A stretch of DNA of 64,000 nucleotides from Atherix ibis (lineage: Eukaryota > Arthropoda > Insecta > Diptera > Athericidae): assembly GCA_958298945.1 (NCBI GenBank), contig OY282606.1, forward strand, positions 77,735,622-77,799,621, given 5' to 3'. Each line of letters begins with the position of its first letter. The stretch's first letter is position 1. Position numbers and translations under genes: made by a program. Positions 1-11,300 of the stretch are shown here, in pieces. The notes under the pieces are model-generated. The model was given only the letters and a program-made list of their open reading frames with translations, made no database searches and had not been told where the DNA came from.

Positions 1-1300
1 AAAAAAAGGTATTATACTATAAAAAAAGACTATATTTACTGATATTATTATTATTATTATTGAATTTATGGATGGACACCTTGCCGCTGATAAGAGCAAA
101 GTGCATTTGAAGTGCTGTTAAGGTTGGTGGCCCACATTGATCTGAAAATGAGACAATTATGAATATTGTAAATACTTGTGTCTATTTATTATTTTATATA
201 TCAACACAGACATGTAAAAATACAAAAAAAAAAACCAAATTTATACTTTTTCTTGCATCTAACAAAATTGTACTCATCTACATTATCTCATTTAGTCTCT
301 TAATAGTGTGTACTCGTATTATTTGTACATTAGAATTATAAACAAAATAATACCAATCGCTAATAGTATCTTATCTAATTTATTGAATAGCTTATTTACG
401 ATTCTAGTAAATTTCGCTTATCAGTTTAATTCGGAAGTTGTTCAATGAGAATCTATCGAATACAAAAGGCTCAACCTGAATTGTAACAATGACAGTTTGT
501 GTTTTAGCTTGACCGCGTTTATTTACTACTTCAATAACGCACTTAAAAAGTTTAGTTTTTCGATTATTTAACAATATTAGTAAAACTAATAAAGTGTTTA
601 AAAAATATATTTTTAAATTCATCATGTTTAAGGTACAAATAAATGATAATTTTTACTGTGTTTGTAAATGACAAAACAAAATCATAAGTTTAGAAGGATT
701 AACTTTTGTGCAGTGTATCCTTAAAAAAAATACAAATTGTGTTAATATTTGGATATTTTTTTAAGAGAATTTTTAAAAATTTATTTTAACAAGAAAATGT
801 TATTTTTATTTAATTTAAAAAAATAAATAATTCTTTGGGATTAATCCTAATTTGAAAGATATTGTATTTATAAGATGAATTATTACAGTCCAATTGTAAG
901 CATATTTATTGAATATTTTATTTATTTATGCTAGAAATTTAATTCTAAAACTAATTAAATAAATTAAAATTTAAGAATTTTTTTTTTATAAAGTAACAAA
1001 ATAGATTCTGAAAAATAAAATATTTATAATAAAATAGGCATTGACATACAGATATGTTTAAGGAGTCTCATATACAATAGTAATAAGAAAAGCGAAAAAT
1101 TATCGAAAAGTAAAAACTTCAATAAAATTAAAATTAGGATTTTTTTAGTAGAAAAATTAAATATTTTGACGAGGGTTGTATGATAAATACTTGGCTTTGA
1201 CAATAAATATACATTTTTATGTCTATTGTCTTGATGTGGACGTTTTGTCTTAATTTCATTAGTTTACTGGTCTAATGATATTGTATAATATTGTTCTAGT
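1..1300. other. AT-rich intergenic stretch, no gene recognised
   Basis: Only short AT-driven open frames occur here, none with recognisable domains. The segment 213-285 has a near-identical copy at 4446-4519 and is listed separately. Confidence 0.6.
213..285 (+). repeat. Source-like copy of a 73/74-bp duplicated segment
   Basis: These 73 bases match 4446-4519 except for the length of an A run (one A shorter here). The flanks are unrelated to those of the other copy. The copy at 4446 is bracketed by a 37-bp direct repeat, so this one is more likely the donor. Shown directly by the sequence; the donor/recipient direction is inference. Confidence 0.85.
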
Positions 1301-1311
1301 ATCGTTTTTTC

Positions 1312-1605
1312 TTTTAAAAGATAGTCGATAAAGATTATACCATGTGCGTCCCAGAAAACAGTATCCATAACCTTTTCTGCCTACACAACCGTTTTTGACT
1401 GCGTTTTGGTTTATTTTGCTTAATGTTTGATCAACAGTTATGAATTAACCCAAAAATTCATTTTGATTACCCTTAAAAATATCCAAAAACTCCATTGAAG
1501 TCGTTACGGAAACTCGTTTTGGTCAGGTGTTAGCAAACGCGGCAGCCATCCCGCTGATAGCTTTCGTATGTCCAAAATTTCAAGTAATATGTTGTCTACA
1601 CGTTG
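1312..1605 (-). pseudogene. Mariner (irritans/mellifera-like) transposase fragment
   Basis: Read on the minus strand, the segment gives stretches typical of mariner transposases: a helix-turn-helix end with KLSAGWLPRLLTPDQ (near 1530-1570), then, after frameshifts and stops, VMDTVFWDAHGIIFIDYL (1320-1372). The latter corresponds to the conserved beta strand between the first and second catalytic Asp. The first catalytic Asp region (TVDET-like, degraded to TVDQT) is damaged, and the second and third Asp regions are absent. Neither end has visible inverted repeats, so this is an internal fragment of a long-dead element. Subfamily is judged from motif wording only. Confidence 0.7.
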
Positions 1606-1699
1606 CTATGGTATTTTAAAAAACTGCTGGGTATTTTTGGGTATTGGAAAAAAACGAGAAGGTATTTAAATTTTGATAAGAATAAAAATTTCTTGACCG

Positions 1700-1815
1700 T
1701 GTAATTTCTTGACCATACTAAGAGGGGAGAGGGGGGTTCGAAGTTTTAGCTGAGGTGTGATCCCACACCCACCATAACCAGAAAAAATTATGCCGGAACA
1801 TATAGGAGACCCGAA
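1700..1815. repeat. Dispersed repeat A, copy 1
   Basis: Shares several blocks, in the same order, with 27535-27690: ACCATACTAAGAG near the start, then TCCCACACCCA, a CATAA.CAGAAAA block, and ATGCCGGAACATATAGG at the end. The spacing between blocks differs because this copy is shorter. No coding potential or terminal repeats are visible; family unknown. Confidence 0.7.
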
Positions 1816-2292
1816 GGTTTTAAGTTCTGATTGGGAGGAAAATAAGAAGAAAAAGAAAAAATCATGAAAATTAATAATAAAAATACTTAAAAAAAATATT
1901 TACGCAAAAAGAAAGATTTGAGAGGGAAATTATAAGAATTAAGAAGGTTACAATTCGTCGAAAAGAAAATACAATTTATAAAATTCTATTTAAAAATTAT
2001 TAAAAAAAGAAAAAATGTAATAATAATTAAATCTCTGAAAAGCCAAGAAAAAGTAAAAGAGTGGTGAAGCCGACGGTTGACGTTGGGCAGAGAGACTTAT
2101 ATGGTACTTCTCTCCCTGGTCTATTCCAAAATCTACTCTATGGTACTCCGCCGCCTAATAAATTCGGACAATTATCAACAAGTTAAACAAATTTATTTAA
2201 AATCTTTCACGAAATAACATTAAATCACAATTTAGAATTATGTACCATTTATTTTGATGATGAATAAAAACTTTGAAAACTGAATGCACTTG

Positions 2293-2318
2293 TACAGGGT
2301 TAGACCATTTAAAAGTTT
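2293..2318 (+). repeat. Short repeat matching the end of the Tc3-like element
   Basis: TACAGGGTTAGACCATTTAA here resembles the left end of the Tc3-like element at 2520-2544, both followed by AAGTTT, in the same orientation. It could be a solo transposon end left after deletion. Confidence 0.5.
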
Positions 2319-2623
2319 CCTTAAGAATAATCTACTTTTTATAAACACTTTCAAAACTATTATTATAAAAAGCCTTTTAAAATTTTTTGGAAAAATAAGT
2401 TCTACAAAAGGACTTAACATCTTTGCCTATGATTTTTTTTATTAAAACCACAACTCTAACAACATTTTTTAGTTCTATATTTTAGATTAATTTAAATCTA
2501 CATATTGTCCGTTTTATTATACAGGATGAACCATTTAAAAGTTTTATTTTTAAAAGTAAATAAAAAAACTAGTGTTTATTTTTATAAATTTCCGATTTTA
2601 TTAGAAAGATTGAACCTTGAAAT

Positions 2624-3560
2624 TTAAGAATTAAACACAACATAATTTAAATGACTGCCACGGCTGGCCTTACAGTACCGCATTCGCTCGACCCAATTTT
2701 TCAGTACATTTTCGATTGTCTGGGCCTGTATCTCTTCAACGGTAACTTTGATTTCGTGTTTCAAGACCTCAATAATTGTCTCTGGATGGCTTGCATAACA
2801 TTTCTCCTTAACGGATCTCCACGGAAAATAATCCAACGAGCTCAAATCACAGCTCCGAGGCGGCTAATTGACATCAGAATTTCGGCTGATTATTCGGTTT
2901 TCGAAAAGTTGGATTGTTACGTTAGCTGTGTGGCAAGTGGCCACACAGTTCTGTTGAAACCAAATGTCGTCCATGCCATTCTCTTCAACTTTTAGAAACA
3001 AAAATTCGTTGAGCATGCAACGATAGCGCTCACCATTGACCGTAACGGCGGCTCCTTCATCGTTTTCGAAGAAAAACGGACCAATGATGTCTCCAATCCA
3101 AAATCCGCACCAAACCGTGACTCGTTGTGGATGCATCGGCTTTTCCATGGTGACGTATGGATTTTCTGAGCCCCAGATGCGACAATTTTGTTTGTTGACA
3201 TACCATTTTGTGGAAATGGGCCTCATCCGAAAAGATGATTTTTCGTTAAAAATGCTCATCTTCGACCAATTGATATTGATTGGGCAAACCGAAAAATGCA
3301 TCGGATGGTCATGCGGCTTTAGTTGTTGGACTAATTGAACTTTGTAAGTTTTCATACCGATGTCTTTGTGCAAAATTCTCAACAGAGAAGTGCGAGAAAT
3401 GTTCAATTCCTGATAACGGTGACGAGTTGATGTTGATGAATGATCACGGACATTTTCAGCAACGGCGGCAATATTCGCGGTCGTACGCACTGTATTAGAG
3501 CGAAAACGAGTTGCTTTGGCACCAAAAAACAAGTTTCACGAACTCGCTTCACGACTTTGT
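2624..3560 (-). pseudogene. Tc3-like transposase relic
   Basis: Minus-strand reading gives, in order, a winged-helix region (QELNISRTSLLRILHKD, then YKVQLVQ.LKPHDHPM), the first catalytic segment IIFSDEAHFH reached through frameshifts near 3230, then YVNKQNCRIWGSENP, HPQRVTVWCGFW, IGPFFFEND and VTVNGERYRCMLNEFLF. The second catalytic block WFQQDGATCHTA is altered to WFQQNCVATCHTA, losing the Asp. The third block (CDLSSLDYFPW) survives, followed by a C-terminus ending KASRGSHLN. At least two frameshifts and a stop near 2864 separate the parts, so no functional enzyme is made. A 46-bp tandem duplication interrupts the N-terminal coding part. Confidence 0.85.
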
Positions 3561-3578
3561 CCACAAGTTGACGTGATG

Positions 3579-3670
3579 GCTCATTTTTTTTTTAAATTTC
3601 TCAATATTTCCCAGTTCGATCTTTGCTCATTTTTTTTTAAATTTCTCAATATTTCCCAGTTTTCTTCAAG
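3579..3670. repeat. 46-bp tandem duplication inside the Tc3-like relic
   Basis: Two consecutive copies beginning GCTCATTTTTTT and ending CAATATTTCCCAGTT start at 3579 and 3625 and differ by the length of the T run. On the transposase strand the duplicated reading contains NWEILRNLKK twice. Confidence 0.85.
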
Positions 3671-3839
3671 CGTATGGATTACCATTTCGTAAAATTCTGA
3701 CTTTCAACTAACAATCTGTCAATTCATGATGACATTTAACATGCAAGTACTTCAAATAAATAGTGGTTCAAAATGCAAAGGCTAGATGAACCACCCTGCT
3801 ACGATCGTCGTGACCATTAAAAACTCTTGTACGGTCACG

Positions 3840-4149
3840 TTTAAATTCAGATGTTCAATATTTTATGATCGATAACGAAGGAGCAAAGTTACCATAATAT
3901 TCTCTGAGTTCCGCTTTTTTTCTCATCAATCAATTTCTTTTTCAAAAATAAATAAAGCATACACCAAAATTTACGAAAAGTACAAAAAATAAATAAAAAG
4001 GATTATCCAATATCTACTTTTATATCTATACATACATAAGTTTGACAGCTGTCAAATAATAGGACTGCAGTTTTCGAACTGCGAAATAAATGATCCTTTG
4101 TGACATCAAGGGTGGTATTTGTTTAGTGGATTGTTTTTGAATAACGAAT
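3840..4149. other. Spacer between transposon relics
   Basis: No coding signal. Holds one 16-bp perfect palindrome, TTTGACAGCTGTCAAA (4041-4056), with a central CAGCTG E-box core. Confidence 0.5.
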
Positions 4150-4440
4150 TGTAAAAATTTTCTGAATATTTTTTAGCGATGAGACTTGTTTTTCATTCGG
4201 TAGCTACGTCAATAAGCAAAACTGTCATATATGAGGCTCTCAAAAACCTACCTGTAACTGTGAAGAAGCCCATCTATCCGCGAACAGCGACTGATTATGT
4301 CTATGGCCCATATTTCTTTGGTCGTATGAAAACCGACTTTTTATTTCCTAAATTTGAAGATTTTAATCTGGATCATATGTGGTTCCAGCAAGATGGCGCC
4401 AGTAGCCACCACTTAATACGATAAATTTTGGCTTTATTTC
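4150..4440 (+). pseudogene. Second Tc3-like transposase fragment
   Basis: Across three frames the plus strand reads the central part of a Tc3-like transposase: SDETCFSFGSYVNKQNCHI (first catalytic Asp), a scrambled region around 4240-4320, then DFNLDHMWFQQDGASSHHL with the second catalytic Asp retained. Frameshifts interrupt it at least twice. It is opposite in orientation to the relic at 2624-3560 and differs in sequence, so it is a separate insertion. The 3' part is cut off where the 37-bp duplication (4409-4556) begins. Confidence 0.75.
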
Positions 4441-4556
4441 AAAAATGTAAAAATACAAAAAAAAAAAACCAAATTTATACTTTTTCTTGCATCTAACAAA
4501 ATTGTACTCATCTACATTACCACTTAATACGATAAATTTTGGCTTTATTTCAAAAA
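4409..4556 (+). repeat. 37-bp direct repeat flanking a 74-bp templated insertion
   Basis: The 37 bases 4409-4445 (starting CCACTTAATACG, ending TTTCAAAAA) recur exactly at 4520-4556. The 74 bases between them (4446-4519) are the second copy of 213-285. Confidence 0.9.
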
Positions 4557-6199
4557 GCTTCACTTTCAAACGAACAAATTAGATAATCATCTTATAGTTA
4601 TAGTAATATTTTATTGGAAAAATTTGAATTTAAAAAAAAAAACCAATGAAAGGATCCTCAAATTTTTGGCTAAGAATGCGTTAAAATTTTTACTAATAAC
4701 AACTTATTTAAATTTTTTGGCGTTTTCCTTTTTCATTTCTTATAAACAATTTAATAGTGGTATATAATCTTATCTATGCTAATACTTGGAAAATAGACCT
4801 AACACTTAAAATAGTAGTAATATTGTACCAATACGATTTTCCGGTAATTTTTTTAAAATACGCTCAAATTTTCTCCTGATTATTATGGCACGAGTAATGT
4901 TATCAACAATAATCAAAAAATTTATTTTTAAGTTATTTCTAAATGATCGTAAGCCATTTAGAAATAACTTTAAAAAGAGTTCCAATGCCGACCGAAATTC
5001 TTGCACTAGTTTCTTATCACAAGACTATCTTCAATTGAGATTCATGATTATACTCAAGCGTAGATATAAAATTTTCTTTCGTGTTCATACACAAAACAAG
5101 TGGTAGTATTAGTTAAGTTCTCAAAACCGACAGGAACCGAAAATTTTATTTAAATAAGCTGGATTCGTGTGTGTAATTTTTCAGTAACAAATTTTCCATG
5201 CTTTTTTCTAATATTTCATTTCGTTCTCATGAAGTGACTTTGTCTTGCTTAAAAATGCCGTTTTCTGCCTTCTTTTATTGTGGCGAAAGTAAGGTTATGG
5301 GAGAGTATAGGGGCTAAATATAAAACACCACAACCTTCTGGTTTTTTGCCTCCTTTTATTATAAAGCCACCACAGTTATTTCTATGAAGCAGTATAATAT
5401 AACTTTATAAAAAAAAAACACTCAAAACATACTAAAGATAAACTAAAATTATAGCCGATTTTTATTTATTGTCGTCTAACATAATATTGTACACGATCTT
5501 AGATGTTATTGAAACAGTAATATTGTGCTTGATTGAGTACCTTTATTGCATTTGCTGAATTAATACTTCAATTTTTCGAAAGCTTTTATTATTCAGTTTG
5601 TCAATAATTTTGCTGCACTAACACACGATCTACTTAAGCACGGTTTCAAAGTTAGCAAAGTTCACCACCAATTCAACATATATTCGAAACCAATTCACAC
5701 AAATTCGAAATTATTGTATGTTGTAAATTTGGATTTTTAATCAAATAAATTATTAGGAAAGATTAATCGCAATTGTTTTTGATTATATTTCGCAATTGAT
5801 AAGAATCTGCCATTAAACGACAACTGGTTCTCCTTCGTATTAATAAAGAATGAAAGAGTGGATGAAAGAGGCTTTAATGTTGCTCGTACAAAATTTTGAT
5901 TAAATTTAGGCCATATTAAAATTTAATTTAAAATAAATTAGAAAATAGCTACAGAATTTTTTTAAATATTTATTGAATTTACAATAAGTCCTCGATTTAT
6001 GTGATTAATTCGTTCTGAAGGCTTTCATGCAACTAAAGTTTTAATTTGATAAAATTATGATATATAGTTTCACTGGATAGATGAAAATAAAATGGACCTA
6101 CATACAAATATTTAATAAAATAGTATTATTTTTAGAAGTTATTTATTCAGCCCATTTCTACCTACATAGTTACATTTAAGTACAAACTACTTATTAAAC
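4557..6199. other. AT-rich intergenic stretch with one hairpin
   Basis: No gene or recognisable element was found. A perfect 16-bp inverted repeat is at 4930-4970. Open frames at 4806-5106 are produced by that inverted repeat and its flanks on both strands and look non-coding. Confidence 0.5.
4930..4970. repeat. Perfect 16-bp inverted repeat (hairpin)
   Basis: AAGTTATTTCTAAATG (4930-4945) pairs with its exact complement at 4955-4970 around a 9-base loop. Function unknown; could be a structured RNA or a foldback scar. Confidence 0.85.
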
Positions 6200-6560
6200 T
6201 ACCGGGCTATTATTTTCTTCGTAAATGATAGTATACTCGTAGCATGCAATAGAATTTTTCACTGCTTTTGAAACTTTCGCAAATCGTTCTGCATCCAGAG
6301 TCTTGAGCCTAGAAGTCAGCTAAACATTTTCGATCATATTTAAATATTCAACCATCTTCTTGATATCAAATTGGAGTCTTTTTCTGAAAAAGAGTCTTCT
6401 TATCTCAAGTCCTCGAGTTCCATCAGAACTTAGTTGCTCATTTCCGTTGAATAACTATTGATTAAATTGACGAAATCCTCTTCTTCCAGATTTAGGTTCA
6501 GTTCTTTGGTCATTTCGACCAGTTTGCTAATAACATTGTCAACTTCTTCAGTTTGCATAC
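6200..6560 (-). pseudogene. Tigger/pogo transposase relic, C-terminal part
   Basis: Minus-strand reading from 6560 down gives an acidic segment (VEMTKELNLNLEEEDFVNL, then a stop, then LMELEDL) followed by a frame change and ERFAKVSKAVKNSIACYEY near the end. This matches the acidic C-terminal tail of TIGD1-type Tigger transposases, where an EED-rich stretch precedes a conserved ER..KV...V..AI.CY helix. The N-terminal half of the same family lies at 7745-8375 in the same orientation. The middle, including most of the catalytic domain, is missing and the minisatellite sits in its place. Stops and frameshifts show it is dead. Confidence 0.7.
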
Positions 6561-6620
6561 TATCCTTGGAGGTTGTATTTGGAAGAAGGAACATTATGTT
6601 TACGTTTTTAATAAAATCTT

Positions 6621-7673
6621 ATTGGTTGGTTGGTTTGCTGGTTTGTTGGTTTGTTGGTTTGTTGGTTTGTTGATTTGTTGGTTTGTTAGTTTGTTGGTTT
6701 GTTGGTTTGTTGGTTTGTTGGTTTGGTGGTTTGGTGGTTTGTTGGTTTGTTGGTTTGTTGGTTTGTTGGTTTGTCGGTTTGTTGGTTTGTTGTTGGTTTG
6801 TTGGTTTGTTGGTTTGTTGGTTTATTGGTTTGTTGGTTTGTTGGTTTGTTGGTTTGTTGGTTTCTTGGTTTACTGGTTTGTTGATTTCTTGGTTTATTGG
6901 TTTGTTGGTTTGTTGGTTTGTTGGTTTATTGGTTTGCTGGTTTTCTGGTTTGTTGATTTGTTGGTTTGTTGGTTTGTTGGTTTGTTGGTTTGTTGGTTTC
7001 TTGGTTTGTTGGTTTACTGGTTTGTTGATTTGTTGGTTTGTTGGTTTGTTGGTTTGTTGGTTTGTTGGTTTGTTCGTTTGTTGGTTTGTTGATTTGTTGG
7101 TTTGTTGGTTTGCTGGTTTGTTGGTTTGTTGGTTTGTTGGTTTGTTGGTTTGTTGGCTTGTTGGTTTGTTGTTTTGTTTATTTGTTGGTTTGTTGGTTTA
7201 TTGGTTTGCTGGTTTTCTGGTTTGTTGATTTGTTGGTTTGTTGGTTTGTTGGTTTATTGGTTTGTTGGTTTGTTGGTTTCTTGGTTTGTTGGTTTACTGG
7301 TTTGTTGATTTGTTGGTTTGTTGGTTTGTTGGTTTGTTGGTTTGTTCGTTTGTTGGTTTGTTGATTTGTTGGTTTGTTGGTTTGCTGGTTTGTTGGTTTG
7401 TTGGTTTGTTGGTTTGTTGGTTTGTTGGTTTGTTGGTTTGTTGGCTTGTTGGCTTGTTGTTTTGTTTATTTGTTGGTTTGTTGGTTTGTTGGTTTGTCTG
7501 TTTGTTGGTTTGTTGGTTTGTTGGTTTGTTGGTTTGTTGGTTTGTCGGTTTGTTGGTTTGTTGGTTTGTTGGTTTGTTGGTTTGTTGGTTTGTTGGTTTG
7601 TTAGTTTGTTGGTTTGTTGGTTTTTTCTATATTATTTTATATAATATAGTTTGGTTTGTTGGTTTGTTGGTTT
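6621..7673. repeat. Minisatellite of the 8-bp unit TTGGTTTG
   Basis: About 1.05 kb of near-continuous 8-bp repeats with point variants (TTGATTTG, TTGGTTTA, CTGGTTTG, TTCGTTTG). Variants recur at long distances that are mostly exact multiples of 8: 6931 and 7203 (272), 7075 and 7347 (272), 7000 and 7280 (280), 7171 and 7459 (288), showing a higher-order repeat of about 34-36 units. The right end degenerates into two TTTTTCTATAT blocks separated by a few more units. Because 24 bases make three units and eight codons, all three plus frames stay largely open and encode the same octapeptide; this is a by-product of the repeat. Confidence 0.97.
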
Positions 7674-7744
7674 TTTTTCTATATATCTTTCTATATTATT
7701 TTACCTCTTGCATAAAATGACGAATAAACTAGACTTTAAACATT

Positions 7745-8375
7745 TTATTGAGTCATCCAAATCGCAGATTTGGAAATATTCTTTAAGACCCTTCGGTTTT
7801 CGGTGTGCTAAATTAGAAGTGGCTTGATTTTGCAATTCTCGGCAGCATTTCTACCAAGTAAAAGTATTTGCCTATCTTTAGACACCTTAAAACCCGGCAT
7901 AGATTGTTCTAGTTGGGATACATGGTATAAGACCGATCTGGCTTTTTTTTGTTGTGTCAGGTAATTCTCATTTGTGTGATTTCTGGGAGACTCTTGTTAA
8001 AATTCGTAGCTTCCCCTGTGTCTGCAATTGCAGCCTCACCTGTCACTTGGATGTTGTATAGTTTATTACGGGCTTTAAATTTTTGAAACCATCCGTGGCT
8101 TGCAGTTAATGTTTTATTATCAACACTATCGTTATTTTTACACGTTAGATCTCAAGACCTTCTTTTGTATAAGCATAAGACTTATTGGTAAGTATTGTCG
8201 CTGCATATCTCCTATCCATATAGCGAATAATTTTTCATTTCTTCTATTAATATTCCTCTATTCTTGGTAATTATTGTAGATTGCATTGGTACTAATTTTT
8301 TTACATAATCCATAATTCGAACTTTATCGTGTATAATCGTTCTAATCGTAGAATGACACATGAACATAATAGTTT
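7745..8375 (-). pseudogene. Tigger/pogo transposase relic, N-terminal and early catalytic part
   Basis: From 8375 downward the minus strand reads a pogo/CENP-B-type DNA-binding region: MCHSTIRTIIHDKVRIMDYV, then after a frameshift IWIGDMQRQYLPISLMLIQK, then HGWFQKFKARNKLYNIQVTG. After another broken region (where the first catalytic Asp block should be) it reads MPGFKVSKDRQILLLGRNAA and KPLLI.HTENRRVLKNISKS, the hallmark block of Tigger/Jerky DDE domains. The order and spacing match the family; several stops and frame changes show it is inactive. Downstream sequence is lost at the minisatellite, and the C-terminus reappears at 6200-6560. Confidence 0.8.
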
Positions 8376-11300
8376 ATGTAAACAAAGCGCCGAACAGAAA
8401 TACGCGATTTAAAAAAGCACTATTTTTTTAAACGCGTAAATATGAATTCACGTAACTTGAAATTAAGTAAGTCTAGAACTTACTGTATTCATATTTACAT
8501 TATTTTTAAAAAATAAATTATTTTTTTACTTTCGAAAAGTGAATGAGCTAAAGCCACTGAAATAGCTTTCCTATATTTAAGCTGTTTCTTAGAAGTTCAT
8601 GTTATACTAGTTCAGTAAAATGACTATGGTCGCGTTCCAATAAAGGAGCCAAAAAGCGGCCTATATACGAGTATGCCAGATACAGCCACTTCATGCTACA
8701 TAATTTTTTTATCTGTACGCATATGAGACGCTATTATCCTATTCTAAAAAGTGCAAAAGATATTATTAAACTTTGACAGTCTATTTCTATGTAAGTCAGG
8801 TATCGTATCTTAATAATTATATCTTTGTAATGTTATGTAAGAAAAGAGCATATTCACTAGAAAACTATTATTTAAATATTGAGAATAACAATGAATACAA
8901 AATATTTCTGCATGAAATTTAAAAAAACACAGTCAAGTAGAAGTGATTTGACGTTACTATTTTTATCATGTTTTGAAATAAAAAATTATATTTGTATTTA
9001 AATTATATTTTATTTATTTTTAAATCATATTTGCTTGCTTAAAGTGACCCCAAAATAACATAGAGTTTTGAAAGTCAGATCGAATAGGAAACAAAATGAT
9101 TAAAATAATTTTAAACCTTTTAGTTCTATTTGTATTTGAAGGAGTGAGCCTACTTTGACGATTAGTTTAAGCCTACTTTTACAAGTACATAGAACATTCT
9201 TTTCCATATTGCATTTTGTAGGATGTCTGAGTTTTGTTGAAAAATGTTTAGCAGAGAAACCTGTTTGCTCATCCACTTTATTTTCTAGTTTTTTTATTTA
9301 TACGGAAAGCTCTTAACTATATACCACATTAAAAATATTTCACTTAAGTGTTTGTTTTATTTATATATGAAAGCATGTACTCGTACATTTGAATAATAAT
9401 GATTTTCAATTTTAAATTGCACCTTACATTTTTCAACAAGTGCCATAATCTTTAAATAAAAACTACTAAACTAATAAAGTACAATAAATTTTTTTAAATG
9501 CCGCAAAATTATTTAATTAAATTAATTCCACTATATCTATTGTAGAAGTAATAAAGGATTCATATCTCTCGCATGAGAAAGAATGATTTCGATATGTATG
9601 TAAAATACCTCACAAAGTGAACAAGTAAAAATTCGCATGTTATGGGCTTCTGGTATTAAAAACAATATCTTCTACTTCGGTTTACAACATCATAAACACA
9701 TTAAAATAACGAATTAAGGAAAATAACTCGGATAAGTTCTCTCAATCTCCTCGTAAAATAAAATTGTTTCAAATACAAACAGGTTGTCCTATGTTGGAAG
9801 TGGTTATAAATTACTACGTAATTATTTCTAGATAGAAAAGCTAACTTTAACGGTAACTACTTCCTTATACCTTACGCTTAAATAGTCCTAGAATCAACAA
9901 ATTTGCATGTAGCACATCTTCATTATTTAATATATAATATCCTAAATATATCACCCAGTTATGCATTTTTCAAAATTTTTAATTAACTTATTTTTAACTC
10001 ATCTTACAAAGTACTACTTATTAGATGATACGACGTGTAACTTTTTTCTTTTTACCAAATATTTTATTTTATTTTGATACATCATTGCTTTACTGAGCTG
10101 AACTGGAATTGGCTGCAGTTTCTCAGTTATATTCCTTTAGATATTATCAATAGTACCAACATTATATCCTTTCAAGGGTTTTTGATCTTTGGAAATAAGA
10201 AAAACGTACAAGGACTGAGATCACGTAAACAAAGAATCTATTTTTTGGCAAAAACTCAATGTTAAATAATGGTCTGACCTCTCAGAAACCCTCACTCAAT
10301 CGGTTCACATTTCATCGGTTCTTGAAGTTGAAAGTCTCCCTAAGCTAGTTTTGTATTTCACTTCTTCATTTGCAAACTTAAGGCCTCTGTAAGGACAGCG
10401 TTTTTATCTAAAAAAAACGATAAGAAGTCTTTTTTTCAACAAAAACTAGTCACAAATGACGTTCTCACTTGTTCCATTTTTCATGAGTTTTCGATATTGA
10501 AGGTCTATTTAGCCAGATTGCATTCTGTTATACCAGTCTTGTTACTTTTCTGCCTAGATGACCTAAGATATTCATCACAAAATACCGCATCGAATTTTTA
10601 CCTCAATTTCTACAAATGCGGTTAGAAAAATTTTCTATAATCTATCATTATCAAAAATCAGTAAACTATTAAAAAATTTAAAAGAAAAAAACAACAATAA
10701 TTATTTTAAAAAAAATGTCAAAAAGTAGCTCCTAAATACATACTTGAAATACTGAAAAGGGCACCTTTTATCAAATATATTTCAAAAATATTTGAAGCCG
10801 TATTATGATTTGTTCAATATTTTGATAGTAGATTTTCTTAATCCTTAAAAAATTAACAAATAGGACATTGGTCGATATTAATTTTTCAGGATATATTTTT
10901 GAAGTTAAACTATTGTTTGTTAATTTTTGAAGGATTAGTTTAATACTTTTTAGATTATTTTAACATTATTTTAAATACCTATTTTAGATATTAGATTTTA
11001 TTTTTTTTGTAATATTAATTTCAGGAAATTATTATGCTCATTTTGAATTTTTTAATAATCAAATTTAGTAAATTTTGTACAAATTTTTCCTTATAGTTAT
11101 AGAAGAAATTTTTGTTTTTTTTTACAATATAATAATAATAAAAAAAATAAAAAAAATAAAAGCAATAACAAAATAAATCCATGCACCACTTGGAAGTTGT
11201 TATACAATACTTTTGATTGATTGGTCATAAACCGACGTCTTGTAAAAAGTAATGTATTTTGATGATGATAAATCACATAAACTTCAAATGGTCCTTTAAA

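Larger units (their letters stand above)
2522..3799 (-). mobile_element. Tc3-like (IS630/Tc1-mariner superfamily) element, degraded
   Basis: About 1.28 kb between two TA dinucleotides (2520-2521 and 3800-3801), consistent with the TA target-site duplication of this superfamily. The left end begins CAGGATGAACCA and the right end reads, on the opposite strand, GCAGGGTGGTTCA. Only the outermost CAGG-TG part is convincingly inverted, so the boundaries are approximate. The interior holds the minus-strand transposase relic described separately. Confidence 0.55.

Noticed and set aside
2651..3498. Plus-strand open frames over the Tc3-like relic
   Set aside because: Shadows of the minus-strand transposase reading.
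6621..7673. Regular repeats that could suggest a CRISPR array
   Set aside because: Units are contiguous 8-mers with no spacers, in a eukaryotic sequence.
6553..7720. Several long overlapping open frames rich in Cys, Trp, Phe, Val, Gly and Leu
   Set aside because: They are all readings of the 8-bp minisatellite in different frames, not genes.
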